From contig NZ_JRQQ01000006.1 in assembly GCF_001625325.1 (NCBI RefSeq), positions 1-64,000 of the forward strand: 64,000 nt of DNA, read 5' to 3'. Every line of letters starts with the position of its first letter. Within the stretch, counting starts at the first letter, position 1. This document shows positions 35,092 to 42,660 of the stretch, piece after piece. Under the pieces are notes generated by a model that did no database searches, was not told the origin of the DNA, and was given only the letters and a program-made list of their open reading frames with translations. Made by a program: the position numbers and the translations under genes. This DNA is from Croceicoccus estronivorus. Its GTDB lineage: Bacteria > Pseudomonadota > Alphaproteobacteria > Sphingomonadales > Sphingomonadaceae.

Positions 35092-37145
35092 TTCGCATCC
35101 TTCGTTGCCCGAGCACGCTGGCGAATGTAATGGCGCAACCCTTCGAGCTGCTCATCCGACAAGTTGCCGAACGCCCCCATCCCGCGCGACATCAGCATGC
35201 CGTCATGAACCACCTGGCGGAATACGTCTGCGTCCAGCGGCACCGACGAGGCGCGTAGATCCGGCGCAGCGCCACCAGCGACAATTCCGGGGCCGTGACA
35301 GATAATGCAGCTCTGGTTGTAAACGCCCGCCCCGATTTCCGCTTTGGCGGCGTCGATCACGAACGCGGGATCGTCAACAACTTCGACCGGAACCTTCGTG
35401 AACGGCGGCAATGAGGCCTTGCCATCCAGTGTGAAAGTCAGCACCCGCCGCTGTTGCTGGCGATAGGGCCAGATCGGATTGCTGGGATAGCTGGAACGGA
35501 AGCTGGCAATCACAGTGACATACTGCTTGCCATTGACGCTGTAGGAGATGGGTGAACCGAGAACGCCATTCTGTGCGTCGAAGGCCCAGACCTTCTCCCC
35601 CTTGTCGGCAGTATAGGCCACGACTTCGCCCGACACCTGCCCCTGGAACACCAGATTGCCCGCCGTGCTGAGCACGCCGCCGCCGAACATGTCCGGCTCC
35701 GGCTGCGACCAGACTTCCTTGCCTGCCACAGGGTCCCAGGCAACCAGTTTGCCAATGCCTGGCGGCGGGGGCGGAAGATCGGCCGGAATCGCACCCAGGC
35801 CGGTGTTCACCATCATGCCGTGTTTGACCTTGAAATCCTTGATGTTCGGCGGGTCGATATGCCAGCGTCCGCCCTCCATGACCGGAATGTAAGTCAAACC
35901 CGTCTTCGGGCTGTGCGACATCGCCTGAACACCGTGAGCACCATAGGGGAACGGATAGAGCAGGAACGGCTTCCCGTCGGGATAACGCGCGGCAGGGTTC
36001 TCGACCGGGCGCCCCGTATCCATGTCGATCTTGTCGGCCCAGTTCACCGGGCCGAATTTCTCGGCGGAGAGAAGCTTCCCGTCCTTGCGGTCGATCACAT
36101 AGTAGAAGCCGTTCTTCGGCGCGTGCAGCAATACGTCATGCTGCTTCCCGTCGATGGTGAGCTGCGTCAGCTCGATGTCCATCGCATCGTTGAAATCCCA
36201 CGTGACACCGGGATTGGTCTGGTAATGCCAGATATATTCGCCTGTCTTCGCGTCCAGAGCGACAATGGAAGCGAGAAACAGGTTGTCGCCGCCTTCCGGG
36301 CTCCGAATCTTGTGGTTCCAGGGGAAGCCATTACCGGTGCCCAGATAGACGCGATCATATTTCGGATCGTAGGCCATGGCGTGCCAGACGGTGCCGCCGC
36401 CGCCATATTTCCACCATTCGCCGGTCCAGGTCTTGGCGGCCATTTCCATAGCCTTGTCTTCAAAACCATCCGCCGGATTGCCGGGCACTGTAAAGAAGCG
36501 CCAGGCCTTCTTGCCCGTGTCTATGTTGTAGGCGGTAACGTAACCGCGCGTCGTATCGTAGTCGGCGCCGCCGAAGCCGATGATGACATTGTCACCGGCA
36601 ACATAGGGGACACCCGTGATATATCCGTTGGGTGCCTGATCGAGCGTCTGGACCGACCAGACCTGCTTGCCCGTCTTGGCATCGACTGCGATCAGGCGTC
36701 CCTCACGCGTGGCGACGAAGACCTTGCCGCGCGCATAACCGATACCGCGCACAGCCCAGCCTGCGCGAACCGCGACCTTGGCTTCGGGTTGAGACGCCAC
36801 ATCGGGATCGAAGGTCCACAATTCCTTGCCCGTGGTCGCATCCAGCGCGGTGAGCACGCTCATCCCGGCGGCATAGTAAAGCACGCCACCGATCTCGAGC
36901 GGAGTGGTGTAGGCATCATGCGCGTCGATGTCGTGGTACCAGGCCAGGCTCAGCTTCCCGACGTTGCCAGCATTGATCTGGTCGAGCGGGCTGTAATGCA
37001 GCTGGTTATCGTCACCACCATAGGTGAACCAGTCACGGCCGAATTCCACGTCATCGTGCGTTCCTTGCCCTGCACAACTGACAGTCAATGAAACCAGCGC
37101 AAACGCACCCACGATTTGCGCGAAACGGTTCTTTATCACGGCCAT
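35088..37145 (-). CDS. PQQ-dependent quinohemoprotein alcohol dehydrogenase
   Basis: A 685-residue periplasmic enzyme: signal peptide ending near VSCAG (possibly a lipoprotein), an eight-bladed PQQ propeller with repeats such as LTALDATTGKELWTFDP and LIAVDAKTGKQVW, and a C-terminal cytochrome c domain with CIICH at 613-617. It oxidises alcohols and passes electrons through heme c to the respiratory chain. The vicinal Cys-Cys pair that sits under PQQ in classical enzymes of this group is absent; the equivalent stretch reads RAGWAVRGIG (127-136). The start is the ATG after GGGAGAG. It is first in an operon with MFS and ALDH. Confidence 0.92.
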   Translation of the reverse strand: MAVIKNRFAQIVGAFALVSLTVSCAGQGTHDDVEFGRDWFTYGGDDNQLHYSPLDQINAGNVGKLSLAWYHDIDAHDAYTTPLEIGGVLYYAAGMSVLTALDATTGKELWTFDPDVASQPEAKVAVRAGWAVRGIGYARGKVFVATREGRLIAVDAKTGKQVWSVQTLDQAPNGYITGVPYVAGDNVIIGFGGADYDTTRGYVTAYNIDTGKKAWRFFTVPGNPADGFEDKAMEMAAKTWTGEWWKYGGGGTVWHAMAYDPKYDRVYLGTGNGFPWNHKIRSPEGGDNLFLASIVALDAKTGEYIWHYQTNPGVTWDFNDAMDIELTQLTIDGKQHDVLLHAPKNGFYYVIDRKDGKLLSAEKFGPVNWADKIDMDTGRPVENPAARYPDGKPFLLYPFPYGAHGVQAMSHSPKTGLTYIPVMEGGRWHIDPPNIKDFKVKHGMMVNTGLGAIPADLPPPPPGIGKLVAWDPVAGKEVWSQPEPDMFGGGVLSTAGNLVFQGQVSGEVVAYTADKGEKVWAFDAQNGVLGSPISYSVNGKQYVTVIASFRSSYPSNPIWPYRQQQRRVLTFTLDGKASLPPFTKVPVEVVDDPAFVIDAAKAEIGAGVYNQSCIICHGPGIVAGGAAPDLRASSVPLDADVFRQVVHDGMLMSRGMGAFGNLSDEQLEGLRHYIRQRARATKDAK

Positions 37146-37173
37146 GACTCTCCCACCCACTCAGCTTTAGCCT

Positions 37174-37189
37174 TGTGCGATATCGCACA
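37174..37189. promoter_or_regulatory. Perfect 16-bp palindrome
   Basis: TGTGCGAT-ATCGCACA, a perfect 16-bp palindrome 29 bases upstream of the PQQ dehydrogenase start and directly next to a -35-like TTGACA on the other strand. It is distinct from the shared operator five bases away, and probably binds a second regulator. Confidence 0.55.
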
Positions 37190-37194
37190 TTGAC

Positions 37195-37218
37195 ATATTT
37201 GCACGGTGGTGCAGATTT
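37195..37218. promoter_or_regulatory. Regulon operator, copy 7, inside a promoter
   Basis: ATATTTGC-N8-GCAGATTT between the divergent PQQ dehydrogenase and SnoaL-like genes. On the plus strand a TTGACA (37190-37195), 17-base spacer and AGATTT (37213-37218) coincide with it, so the site fills the region between -35 and -10. This placement suggests repression. Confidence 0.68.
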
Positions 37219-37293
37219 CATATGGTGTCAAGCAGTCAAAGATGCTTCAACGCATTTGCCGCGGGGCAAACCGCCAACCGGAAAAGGGACAGG

Positions 37294-37956
37294 ATGATGA
37301 AACACAACTCCACGAAGCCTTCTGCAGAGAGCACAGGCGATCGCCGCACAGCCCTGGGCGCGCTCCTCGCAGTCGGAGTCGCTGCGGGCAGCTATGGCAC
37401 CGCACAGGCGAAAACTGCGCCAGCCCCCGTCGACACGCGCGTGGATCAATTGATGTCGCGTTGGCAAATCGAGGAAGTGCTGTTCGCATATGCGCGGGGC
37501 AACGATCGCAACGATCCCGATATGGTCCGCAACTGTTTCTGGCCTGAATCGACGCACAAGCATGGCCGCTTCGAAGGCCTCAGTTATGACTTCGTCGGCT
37601 ATGCCGCCAAGATCATCGCCACGCTGAAGCACGCCGCCCATTTCATCACCAACGTGTCGATACAGGTCGATGGCGATCGTGCGTTCAGCGAATGCTATTA
37701 TCTCGCGCATCACCGGCGTGACGCGAAGGATGGCTCGGGTGAAGAAGACGCGTTCATGGAAGGCCGCTATCTCGACCTTTTCGAACGGCGCGACGGAGTG
37801 TGGAAAATCATCCGCCGGCGCGGGCTTTCGGATCTTACCGCGGCTCCGATTCCTGCGCCCAGTCCCTATGCTGACTGGCCTGCCGGCATGCACAGCGGCC
37901 GCGACAAGGATGACGATTACTACAAGATGCTGGAAGCGTTCCGCGCGGGCAAATAA
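37294..37956 (+). CDS. Exported SnoaL-like protein
   Basis: A 220-residue protein with a probable Tat-type signal (DRRTALGALLAVGVAAGSYGTAQA at about residues 16-39) and a SnoaL-like domain of about 130 residues (RWQIEEVLFAYARGNDRNDP and FITNVSIQVDGDRAFSECYY). Family members are cyclases, hydratases or dehydratases, or have no enzyme activity; I cannot name the reaction. ATG at 37294 or 37297 follows GGGACAGG. Its last 37 bases overlap the end of the convergent SMP-30-like gene. Confidence 0.82.
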   Translation: MMKHNSTKPSAESTGDRRTALGALLAVGVAAGSYGTAQAKTAPAPVDTRVDQLMSRWQIEEVLFAYARGNDRNDPDMVRNCFWPESTHKHGRFEGLSYDFVGYAAKIIATLKHAAHFITNVSIQVDGDRAFSECYYLAHHRRDAKDGSGEEDAFMEGRYLDLFERRDGVWKIIRRRGLSDLTAAPIPAPSPYADWPAGMHSGRDKDDDYYKMLEAFRAGK

Positions 37957-39008
37957 GGGCCCGCCGCAAGCGAAATGCCAGCGGTTGCCGTGCGTGCCAC
38001 GGCAACCATTCCGGTTCCCCTGTTCACGACATGCAGAGTCCGCCCGTCAGGACCACCCCAGGCCATGTTCGTCGGCATGGAAATGGTATCTCCCGCCGGA
38101 TCGTGAGCGATATGCACGAGGCGCCGATCCGGTGTGATCGCCACCAGCCGGTTGGCAAAGGGCAACGTGACCCAGAGATTGCCTGAACGATCGAATGCCA
38201 GCCCATCGCAATATCCTAGCTCGGCGCGCTCATCAGCCGGCATCGCGCGAATGGCGTCAATCATGTGGTCAGGCACCACAGCACCCAGTGCGGGGCCATA
38301 GTCTTCGGGATCGGTCAGCCGACCATCCGCAGTTCGTTTCCACCTGCGCACCCGGCCTTCGGCGGTCAGTGCGCAATAAAGATGGGCTTCATCGGCATCC
38401 AGGCACAGGCCGTTGGCGCCGCGCAGCCCATCGGCCACGACCTCCACAGTCGCGTCCTGATAACGGTAGATGAAACCATTGCCGACACTGCGCCCGATAT
38501 TCTGGGCCGGTCCCCAACTCGAATGGCTGCAATAGATAGCACCCCCGCGCGCAACGACCGGGAAATTGGATGCGACCAATTGCCTTGCCCCGATCTGATC
38601 GACCAGCACATGCGTCTGTCCGCTGGACAGGTCCATTCGCTGTAACGGCCCGGCCTCATGGTGCAGGAGCCCCATGCCAGCAATAATCAGCCCCCCTTGC
38701 CGATCCAGTGCGATACCGGCCGGCGATTGCGCAGAGCCCACTGCTGCCAGTCCGCCTTCTTTAGTCCAGCGCGCAATTCCGTTATGCTGCGACAGATAGA
38801 CATTGCCGGTGCGGTCAATGGCAATGCCTTCGGCCTTGTCCAACCCCTCTATCGCAATGGTGAAATCAGCGATCAGCAGGGGATCGGGATCATTTGCGAT
38901 CAGCCCATCCTCCTTCCCAACCCATCGCCTTGCGGCACATGCTGCAGTCGATGACAGGGCCAGCCCGGCTATCGCTTTCAGAAACAGTCGCCGACTGGAC
39001 GGGAGCAT
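37920..39008 (-). CDS. SMP-30/gluconolactonase-like Tat lipoprotein
   Basis: A 362-residue six-bladed propeller protein of the SMP-30/strictosidine synthase-like group. The N-terminus has a textbook twin-arginine motif SRRLFLK followed by a hydrophobic stretch and STAAC, so it is probably exported folded and lipid-anchored. Segments such as GIAIDRTGNVYLSQHNGIAR, GLCLDADEAHLYCALT and CDGLAFDRSGNLWVTLPFA are blade motifs. A lactonase acting on a ring-opened intermediate is possible. It is the last gene of the nine-gene minus operon, six bases after the DUF35 gene. Confidence 0.83.
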   Translation of the reverse strand: MLPSSRRLFLKAIAGLALSSTAACAARRWVGKEDGLIANDPDPLLIADFTIAIEGLDKAEGIAIDRTGNVYLSQHNGIARWTKEGGLAAVGSAQSPAGIALDRQGGLIIAGMGLLHHEAGPLQRMDLSSGQTHVLVDQIGARQLVASNFPVVARGGAIYCSHSSWGPAQNIGRSVGNGFIYRYQDATVEVVADGLRGANGLCLDADEAHLYCALTAEGRVRRWKRTADGRLTDPEDYGPALGAVVPDHMIDAIRAMPADERAELGYCDGLAFDRSGNLWVTLPFANRLVAITPDRRLVHIAHDPAGDTISMPTNMAWGGPDGRTLHVVNRGTGMVAVARTATAGISLAAGPYLPARNASSIL

Positions 39009-39014
39009 CACGGA

Positions 39015-39428
39015 TCAAACCGGCGCAAAACCGGCAATCACATGATCGCCCACGGGGACTGGCCTGAAACGCAAGCGCATCCCGCACGCGGGCTCCACCC
39101 CGTCATCATCCACCAATACCCCCGGAACGCGGCACCCCGGTGCATCGTCGCTTTCGAACAGAACCACTGTAAACGGTACTTCCGTCGCATGATCCCCCGG
39201 CAGGAGACATCGAACCACCGTAGTGAAGGTGTAGCACGTACCCTGCGCCGAAACCGGGCGCCATTCGAGAACCGTGTCCGGTTTGCCGGGAACGACCTCC
39301 GGCGGATACCATACCCACTCGCCTGTATCCGGATCGGCGGTCAGTCGCAGTTCCCCCATGGCAAGGCCATCATAGAACCCTTGCAGTTGCGGGTCGTCGA
39401 GGTGGATCGGATAATTGGGAATGCCCAT
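39015..39428 (-). CDS. DUF35 OB-fold protein, partner of thiolase-like enzyme
   Basis: A 137-residue DUF35-family protein: N-terminal helix DPQLQGFYDGLAMGELRL, a linker with WYPPEVVPG, then an OB fold (VSAQGTCYTFTTVV, VPFTVVLFESDD, GMRLRFRPVPVGDHVI). The rubredoxin-like zinc ribbon of most DUF35 proteins needs two CxxC pairs; none is present, so the ribbon is degenerate. DUF35 proteins bind thiolase-fold partners, as ChsH2-DUF35 does with the aldolase Ltp2. It follows the thiolase-fold gene by 11 bases. ATG after GAGGAGG. Confidence 0.82.
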   Translation of the reverse strand: MGIPNYPIHLDDPQLQGFYDGLAMGELRLTADPDTGEWVWYPPEVVPGKPDTVLEWRPVSAQGTCYTFTTVVRCLLPGDHATEVPFTVVLFESDDAPGCRVPGVLVDDDGVEPACGMRLRFRPVPVGDHVIAGFAPV

Positions 39429-39439
39429 TGTACGCCTCC

Positions 39440-40585
39440 TCAATCGCGCGCGAGAATGGTGGTGGAATGACTGTTCCCGCCAAGGCCCGCCACAGCGCAC
39501 AGCCGCGCATCGGGCACTTGCCGTTCACCCTGGCCGCCGCGTAGTTGCCTCACACCCTCGATCAGCAGATTGATTCCCGGGACATAACCGCCCGACATAT
39601 GGCCGCCACTGGTGTTCACCGGCATTCTGCCGCCCGGCAGCGCGTGGCCAGCGGCATAAAACTTCGCCCCTTCCCCGCGTCCACACAGACCGAGCATCTC
39701 CGTCTGCACGATGGCGGAAATGGAAAAGCCGTCGTACACTTGCGCCAGATCGAGATCCGCCGGGACGACACCGGCCATCGTATAGGCCTTCTTTGCGGAG
39801 GCTTCGCCCGGATATTCGTATGTGCAGGGATTCTGGGTGAACAACACCCCATGCGGGAAGTTGTTCGTTCCAACCCCGACACCTTGCACCTGCACCACGG
39901 GATGCGGCAGATCCTTCGCCCGCTCCACCGCGCTGACGATGTAGGCACAGGCCGCGTCAGTCGTCAGGCAGCAATCGACCGCCCGCAATGGCGTAGAAAT
40001 CATCCGGCTCTGGCGATATTCCTCGATCCCCATCGGTTCCCGCCGCTGGGCCCAGGGCGTGATTTCCGCCCATTTGCGATAGGTGATCGGCACGCTGGCC
40101 AATTCCTCTTCGCTCAACCCGTGATCATAGGCATACCGGTTGGCCATCGACGCGAAGTACGTTGGCTGTCCGAAGAACCCGACCGGCATTTCCAGCGCCG
40201 CCTTCAGCGGTTCTTTCGCATGGAAACCATATACCCCGCCGGGCTTGGTCGACTGGATACCATAAGGAATGATTACATGCCGGGCCAGGCCAGCCTCTAT
40301 TGCCAGTTGCGCGAGGATCAGCGCCTGTCCCGCTGGCGCCGTGCCTCCTGCCACGTCAGTGACAGCGGTAAAGGCGCGATCGGTCATGCCGATCAGGGGG
40401 CCGAGATCGTCCGATCCCGGCGTCATGCGATTACCGATATAGCCGTCAATGTCGGAGGGTTTCAGTCCCGCATCGGCAATCGCAGCGAGGCACGCGCGAA
40501 CCATCATCTGCATCAACGGCTCTTCCGAGCGGCGCAGAAACGGTGTTTCGCCCACCCCTGTTATCGCAACCATTCCACCTTTCAT
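39440..40585 (-). CDS. SCP-x/Ltp2-like thiolase-fold protein lacking the nucleophilic Cys
   Basis: A 381-residue thiolase-superfamily protein of the lipid-transfer (SCP-x) branch. In normal members the nucleophile lies in a motif like NACSTGS; here the corresponding segment is DVAGGTAPAGQAL with no Cys. The C-terminal segments VYDGFSISAIVQ and GGHMSGGYVPGINLLIEGVRQLRG remain, with Tyr residues at positions that in Ltp2-type aldolases do the chemistry. It may thus be a retro-aldolase releasing a ketone and a short acyl-CoA instead of a thiolase. It overlaps the FadJ-like stop by one base and precedes its DUF35 partner. Confidence 0.8.
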   Translation of the reverse strand: MKGGMVAITGVGETPFLRRSEEPLMQMMVRACLAAIADAGLKPSDIDGYIGNRMTPGSDDLGPLIGMTDRAFTAVTDVAGGTAPAGQALILAQLAIEAGLARHVIIPYGIQSTKPGGVYGFHAKEPLKAALEMPVGFFGQPTYFASMANRYAYDHGLSEEELASVPITYRKWAEITPWAQRREPMGIEEYRQSRMISTPLRAVDCCLTTDAACAYIVSAVERAKDLPHPVVQVQGVGVGTNNFPHGVLFTQNPCTYEYPGEASAKKAYTMAGVVPADLDLAQVYDGFSISAIVQTEMLGLCGRGEGAKFYAAGHALPGGRMPVNTSGGHMSGGYVPGINLLIEGVRQLRGGQGERQVPDARLCAVAGLGGNSHSTTILARD

Positions 40586-42660
40586 CACGCCTCTCCGAAG
40601 CTCTTGCCTTCGGCCGCCAGCCGTTCGATCAGCGGCGAAGGCGTGAACGCATCACCGTGCGCCTGTTCCAATGTCTTCAGCTTTTGCAGGACCTGGGGCA
40701 CACCCTGAAGATCGGCCCAGAACATCGGCCCGCCCCGGTATTTCGGAAAACCATATCCGGTGACCCATACGATATCGATGTCCGAAGCCCTGGCTGCGAT
40801 CCCTTCTTCAAGGATCTTCGCCCCTTCATTGACCATGGCATAGAGGATGCGGTCGAGTATCTCCTGCTCACCGATTTCGCGCCGGGCGATCCCTTGCTTC
40901 GCCGCGAAATCCTCGATCACTTTCAGCGCAACCGGGGACGGCGTGTGGCGACGCTTTTCATCATAATCGTAATAGCCCCCGCCGGTTTTCTGGCCGTGGC
41001 GCCCCATTTCGTTCAGTATTTCACGTACGTTTGCAGACGATGTCGTTTCGCGGTTCCATCCGACATCGAGACCGACCAGATCACGCATCTGGAAATGGCC
41101 CATCGGGAACCCGAAGTCATAAAGCGCCTTGTCCACCTGTTCAGGCGTGGCCCCTTCCAGCACAAGCTGGTCGGACTGCGCATTGCGCGCCGCAAGGATG
41201 CGGTTGCCGACGAAGCCGAAACCGTTACCCACCGTCACCCCGATCTTGCCGATGGTCTTTGCAAGCTTGCCCGCCGTTGCGACAATCGGCTTCGCAGTAT
41301 CTTTTGTGCGGACAATCTCCAGCAGCTTCATGACATTGGCTGGCGAGAAGAAATGCAGCCCGATGACGCTTTCCGGGCATGCGGTTGCGGCGGCGATGTC
41401 GTCAATATCCAGATAGGAGGTATTGGTCGCGAGTATCGCACCGGGCTTCGCAACCGCGTCGAGCTTTGCGAACACTTCGCGCTTCACATCGAGGTTTTCA
41501 AATACGGCTTCGATCACGAGGTCGGCGTCTGCGACGTCCGCCATGGTCAGCGACGGTTGGAGCAACGCCATTCGCCGCTCTACATCCTCCAGCTTCATCT
41601 TGCCCTTGGATGCGGTAGTTTCGTAATTTTTCCGAATGACCTTGAGGCCCCGTTCCAGCGCCTCCTGCGTCGTCTCCACCAGCACTACCGGAATACCGGC
41701 ATTGGCGAAATTCATCGCAATACCGCCGCCCATGGTCCCGGCGCCGATCACCGCGACCTTTTCGATCGGCAGAATATCAACATCCTTGCCGATATCGGGC
41801 ACCTTCGCAGCCGTACGTTCCGCGAAAAACACGTGACGAAGCGCGGCCGACTGGCTGTCGGCCATCAATTCGTTGAACAGGGCCCGTTCCTGCACCATGC
41901 CTTCATCGAATGGCAGGCTCAGCGTATTCTCGACCGAGCGGATAATGTTTTCCGGTGCCTTGAAACCTCGGAACTTGCGCGCGTTAGCCTTGCGGAAATC
42001 CGCGAAGACAGAGGAGTTCGCTCTCGCTTCATCAAGCTTTTCGCTGCGATCCCGGACTTTCACCAGTGGCTTGCCTTCGGCAGCGATGCGTTGCGCGAAC
42101 GCGACCGCGTCCTTGCGCAAGGCCCCTTCGTCCGCCAGTTCATCCAGAAGACCTGTGGCCAATCCTTCCTTGGCATTGATCTGGCGGCCACTCGTCATGA
42201 GTTCGAGCGCTTTTTCAACACCGACAACACGCGGCAATCGCTGTGTCCCACCAGCACCCGGCAGAAGGCCCAGATTGACTTCAGGCAGGCCAAGCCGGGC
42301 AGAAGGCACGGCCATGCGGTAATGGCACACCAGCGCGGTTTCGAGCCCCCCGCCCAGCGCCGTACCGTGAATTGCCGCCACGACCGGCTTCGATGCCGCT
42401 TCGATCATTGCCTGCATGTCACGCAGGCTGGGTTCGATCACCGGTTTGCCGAATTCGCTGATGTCAGCTCCGGCGAAGAAGGTACGTCCCTCGCATATCA
42501 GGACGATCGCCTTCACCGCTTCGTTGGCGAGCGCCTGTTCGAGAGCAGAAGCGACGCCCTGTCGCACCGGAGCCGAAAAGGCGTTCACCGGCGGCGAATT
42601 CACGGTGATGACTCCGATCCCACCTTCGATTTCAAGCTTGGTTACGTCATTGACCTGCAT
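40585..42660 (-). CDS. FadJ-like bifunctional enoyl-CoA hydratase/3-hydroxyacyl-CoA dehydrogenase
   Basis: A 691-residue multifunctional beta-oxidation protein. The crotonase domain (1 to about 190) has FFAGADISEFGK, GTALGGGLETALVC and LPEVNLGLLPGAGGTQRLPR with both catalytic Glu. The NAD domain begins near residue 295 with VAVIGAGTMGGGIAMNFANA, followed by NTSYLDIDDIAA and the catalytic GLHFFSPANVMKLLEIV. The C-terminal domain is duplicated as usual. It hydrates and oxidises enoyl-CoA substrates. ATG at 42660 follows GGA; its first 14 bases overlap the end of the PQQ dehydrogenase gene. Confidence 0.94.
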   Translation of the reverse strand: MQVNDVTKLEIEGGIGVITVNSPPVNAFSAPVRQGVASALEQALANEAVKAIVLICEGRTFFAGADISEFGKPVIEPSLRDMQAMIEAASKPVVAAIHGTALGGGLETALVCHYRMAVPSARLGLPEVNLGLLPGAGGTQRLPRVVGVEKALELMTSGRQINAKEGLATGLLDELADEGALRKDAVAFAQRIAAEGKPLVKVRDRSEKLDEARANSSVFADFRKANARKFRGFKAPENIIRSVENTLSLPFDEGMVQERALFNELMADSQSAALRHVFFAERTAAKVPDIGKDVDILPIEKVAVIGAGTMGGGIAMNFANAGIPVVLVETTQEALERGLKVIRKNYETTASKGKMKLEDVERRMALLQPSLTMADVADADLVIEAVFENLDVKREVFAKLDAVAKPGAILATNTSYLDIDDIAAATACPESVIGLHFFSPANVMKLLEIVRTKDTAKPIVATAGKLAKTIGKIGVTVGNGFGFVGNRILAARNAQSDQLVLEGATPEQVDKALYDFGFPMGHFQMRDLVGLDVGWNRETTSSANVREILNEMGRHGQKTGGGYYDYDEKRRHTPSPVALKVIEDFAAKQGIARREIGEQEILDRILYAMVNEGAKILEEGIAARASDIDIVWVTGYGFPKYRGGPMFWADLQGVPQVLQKLKTLEQAHGDAFTPSPLIERLAAEGKSFGEA

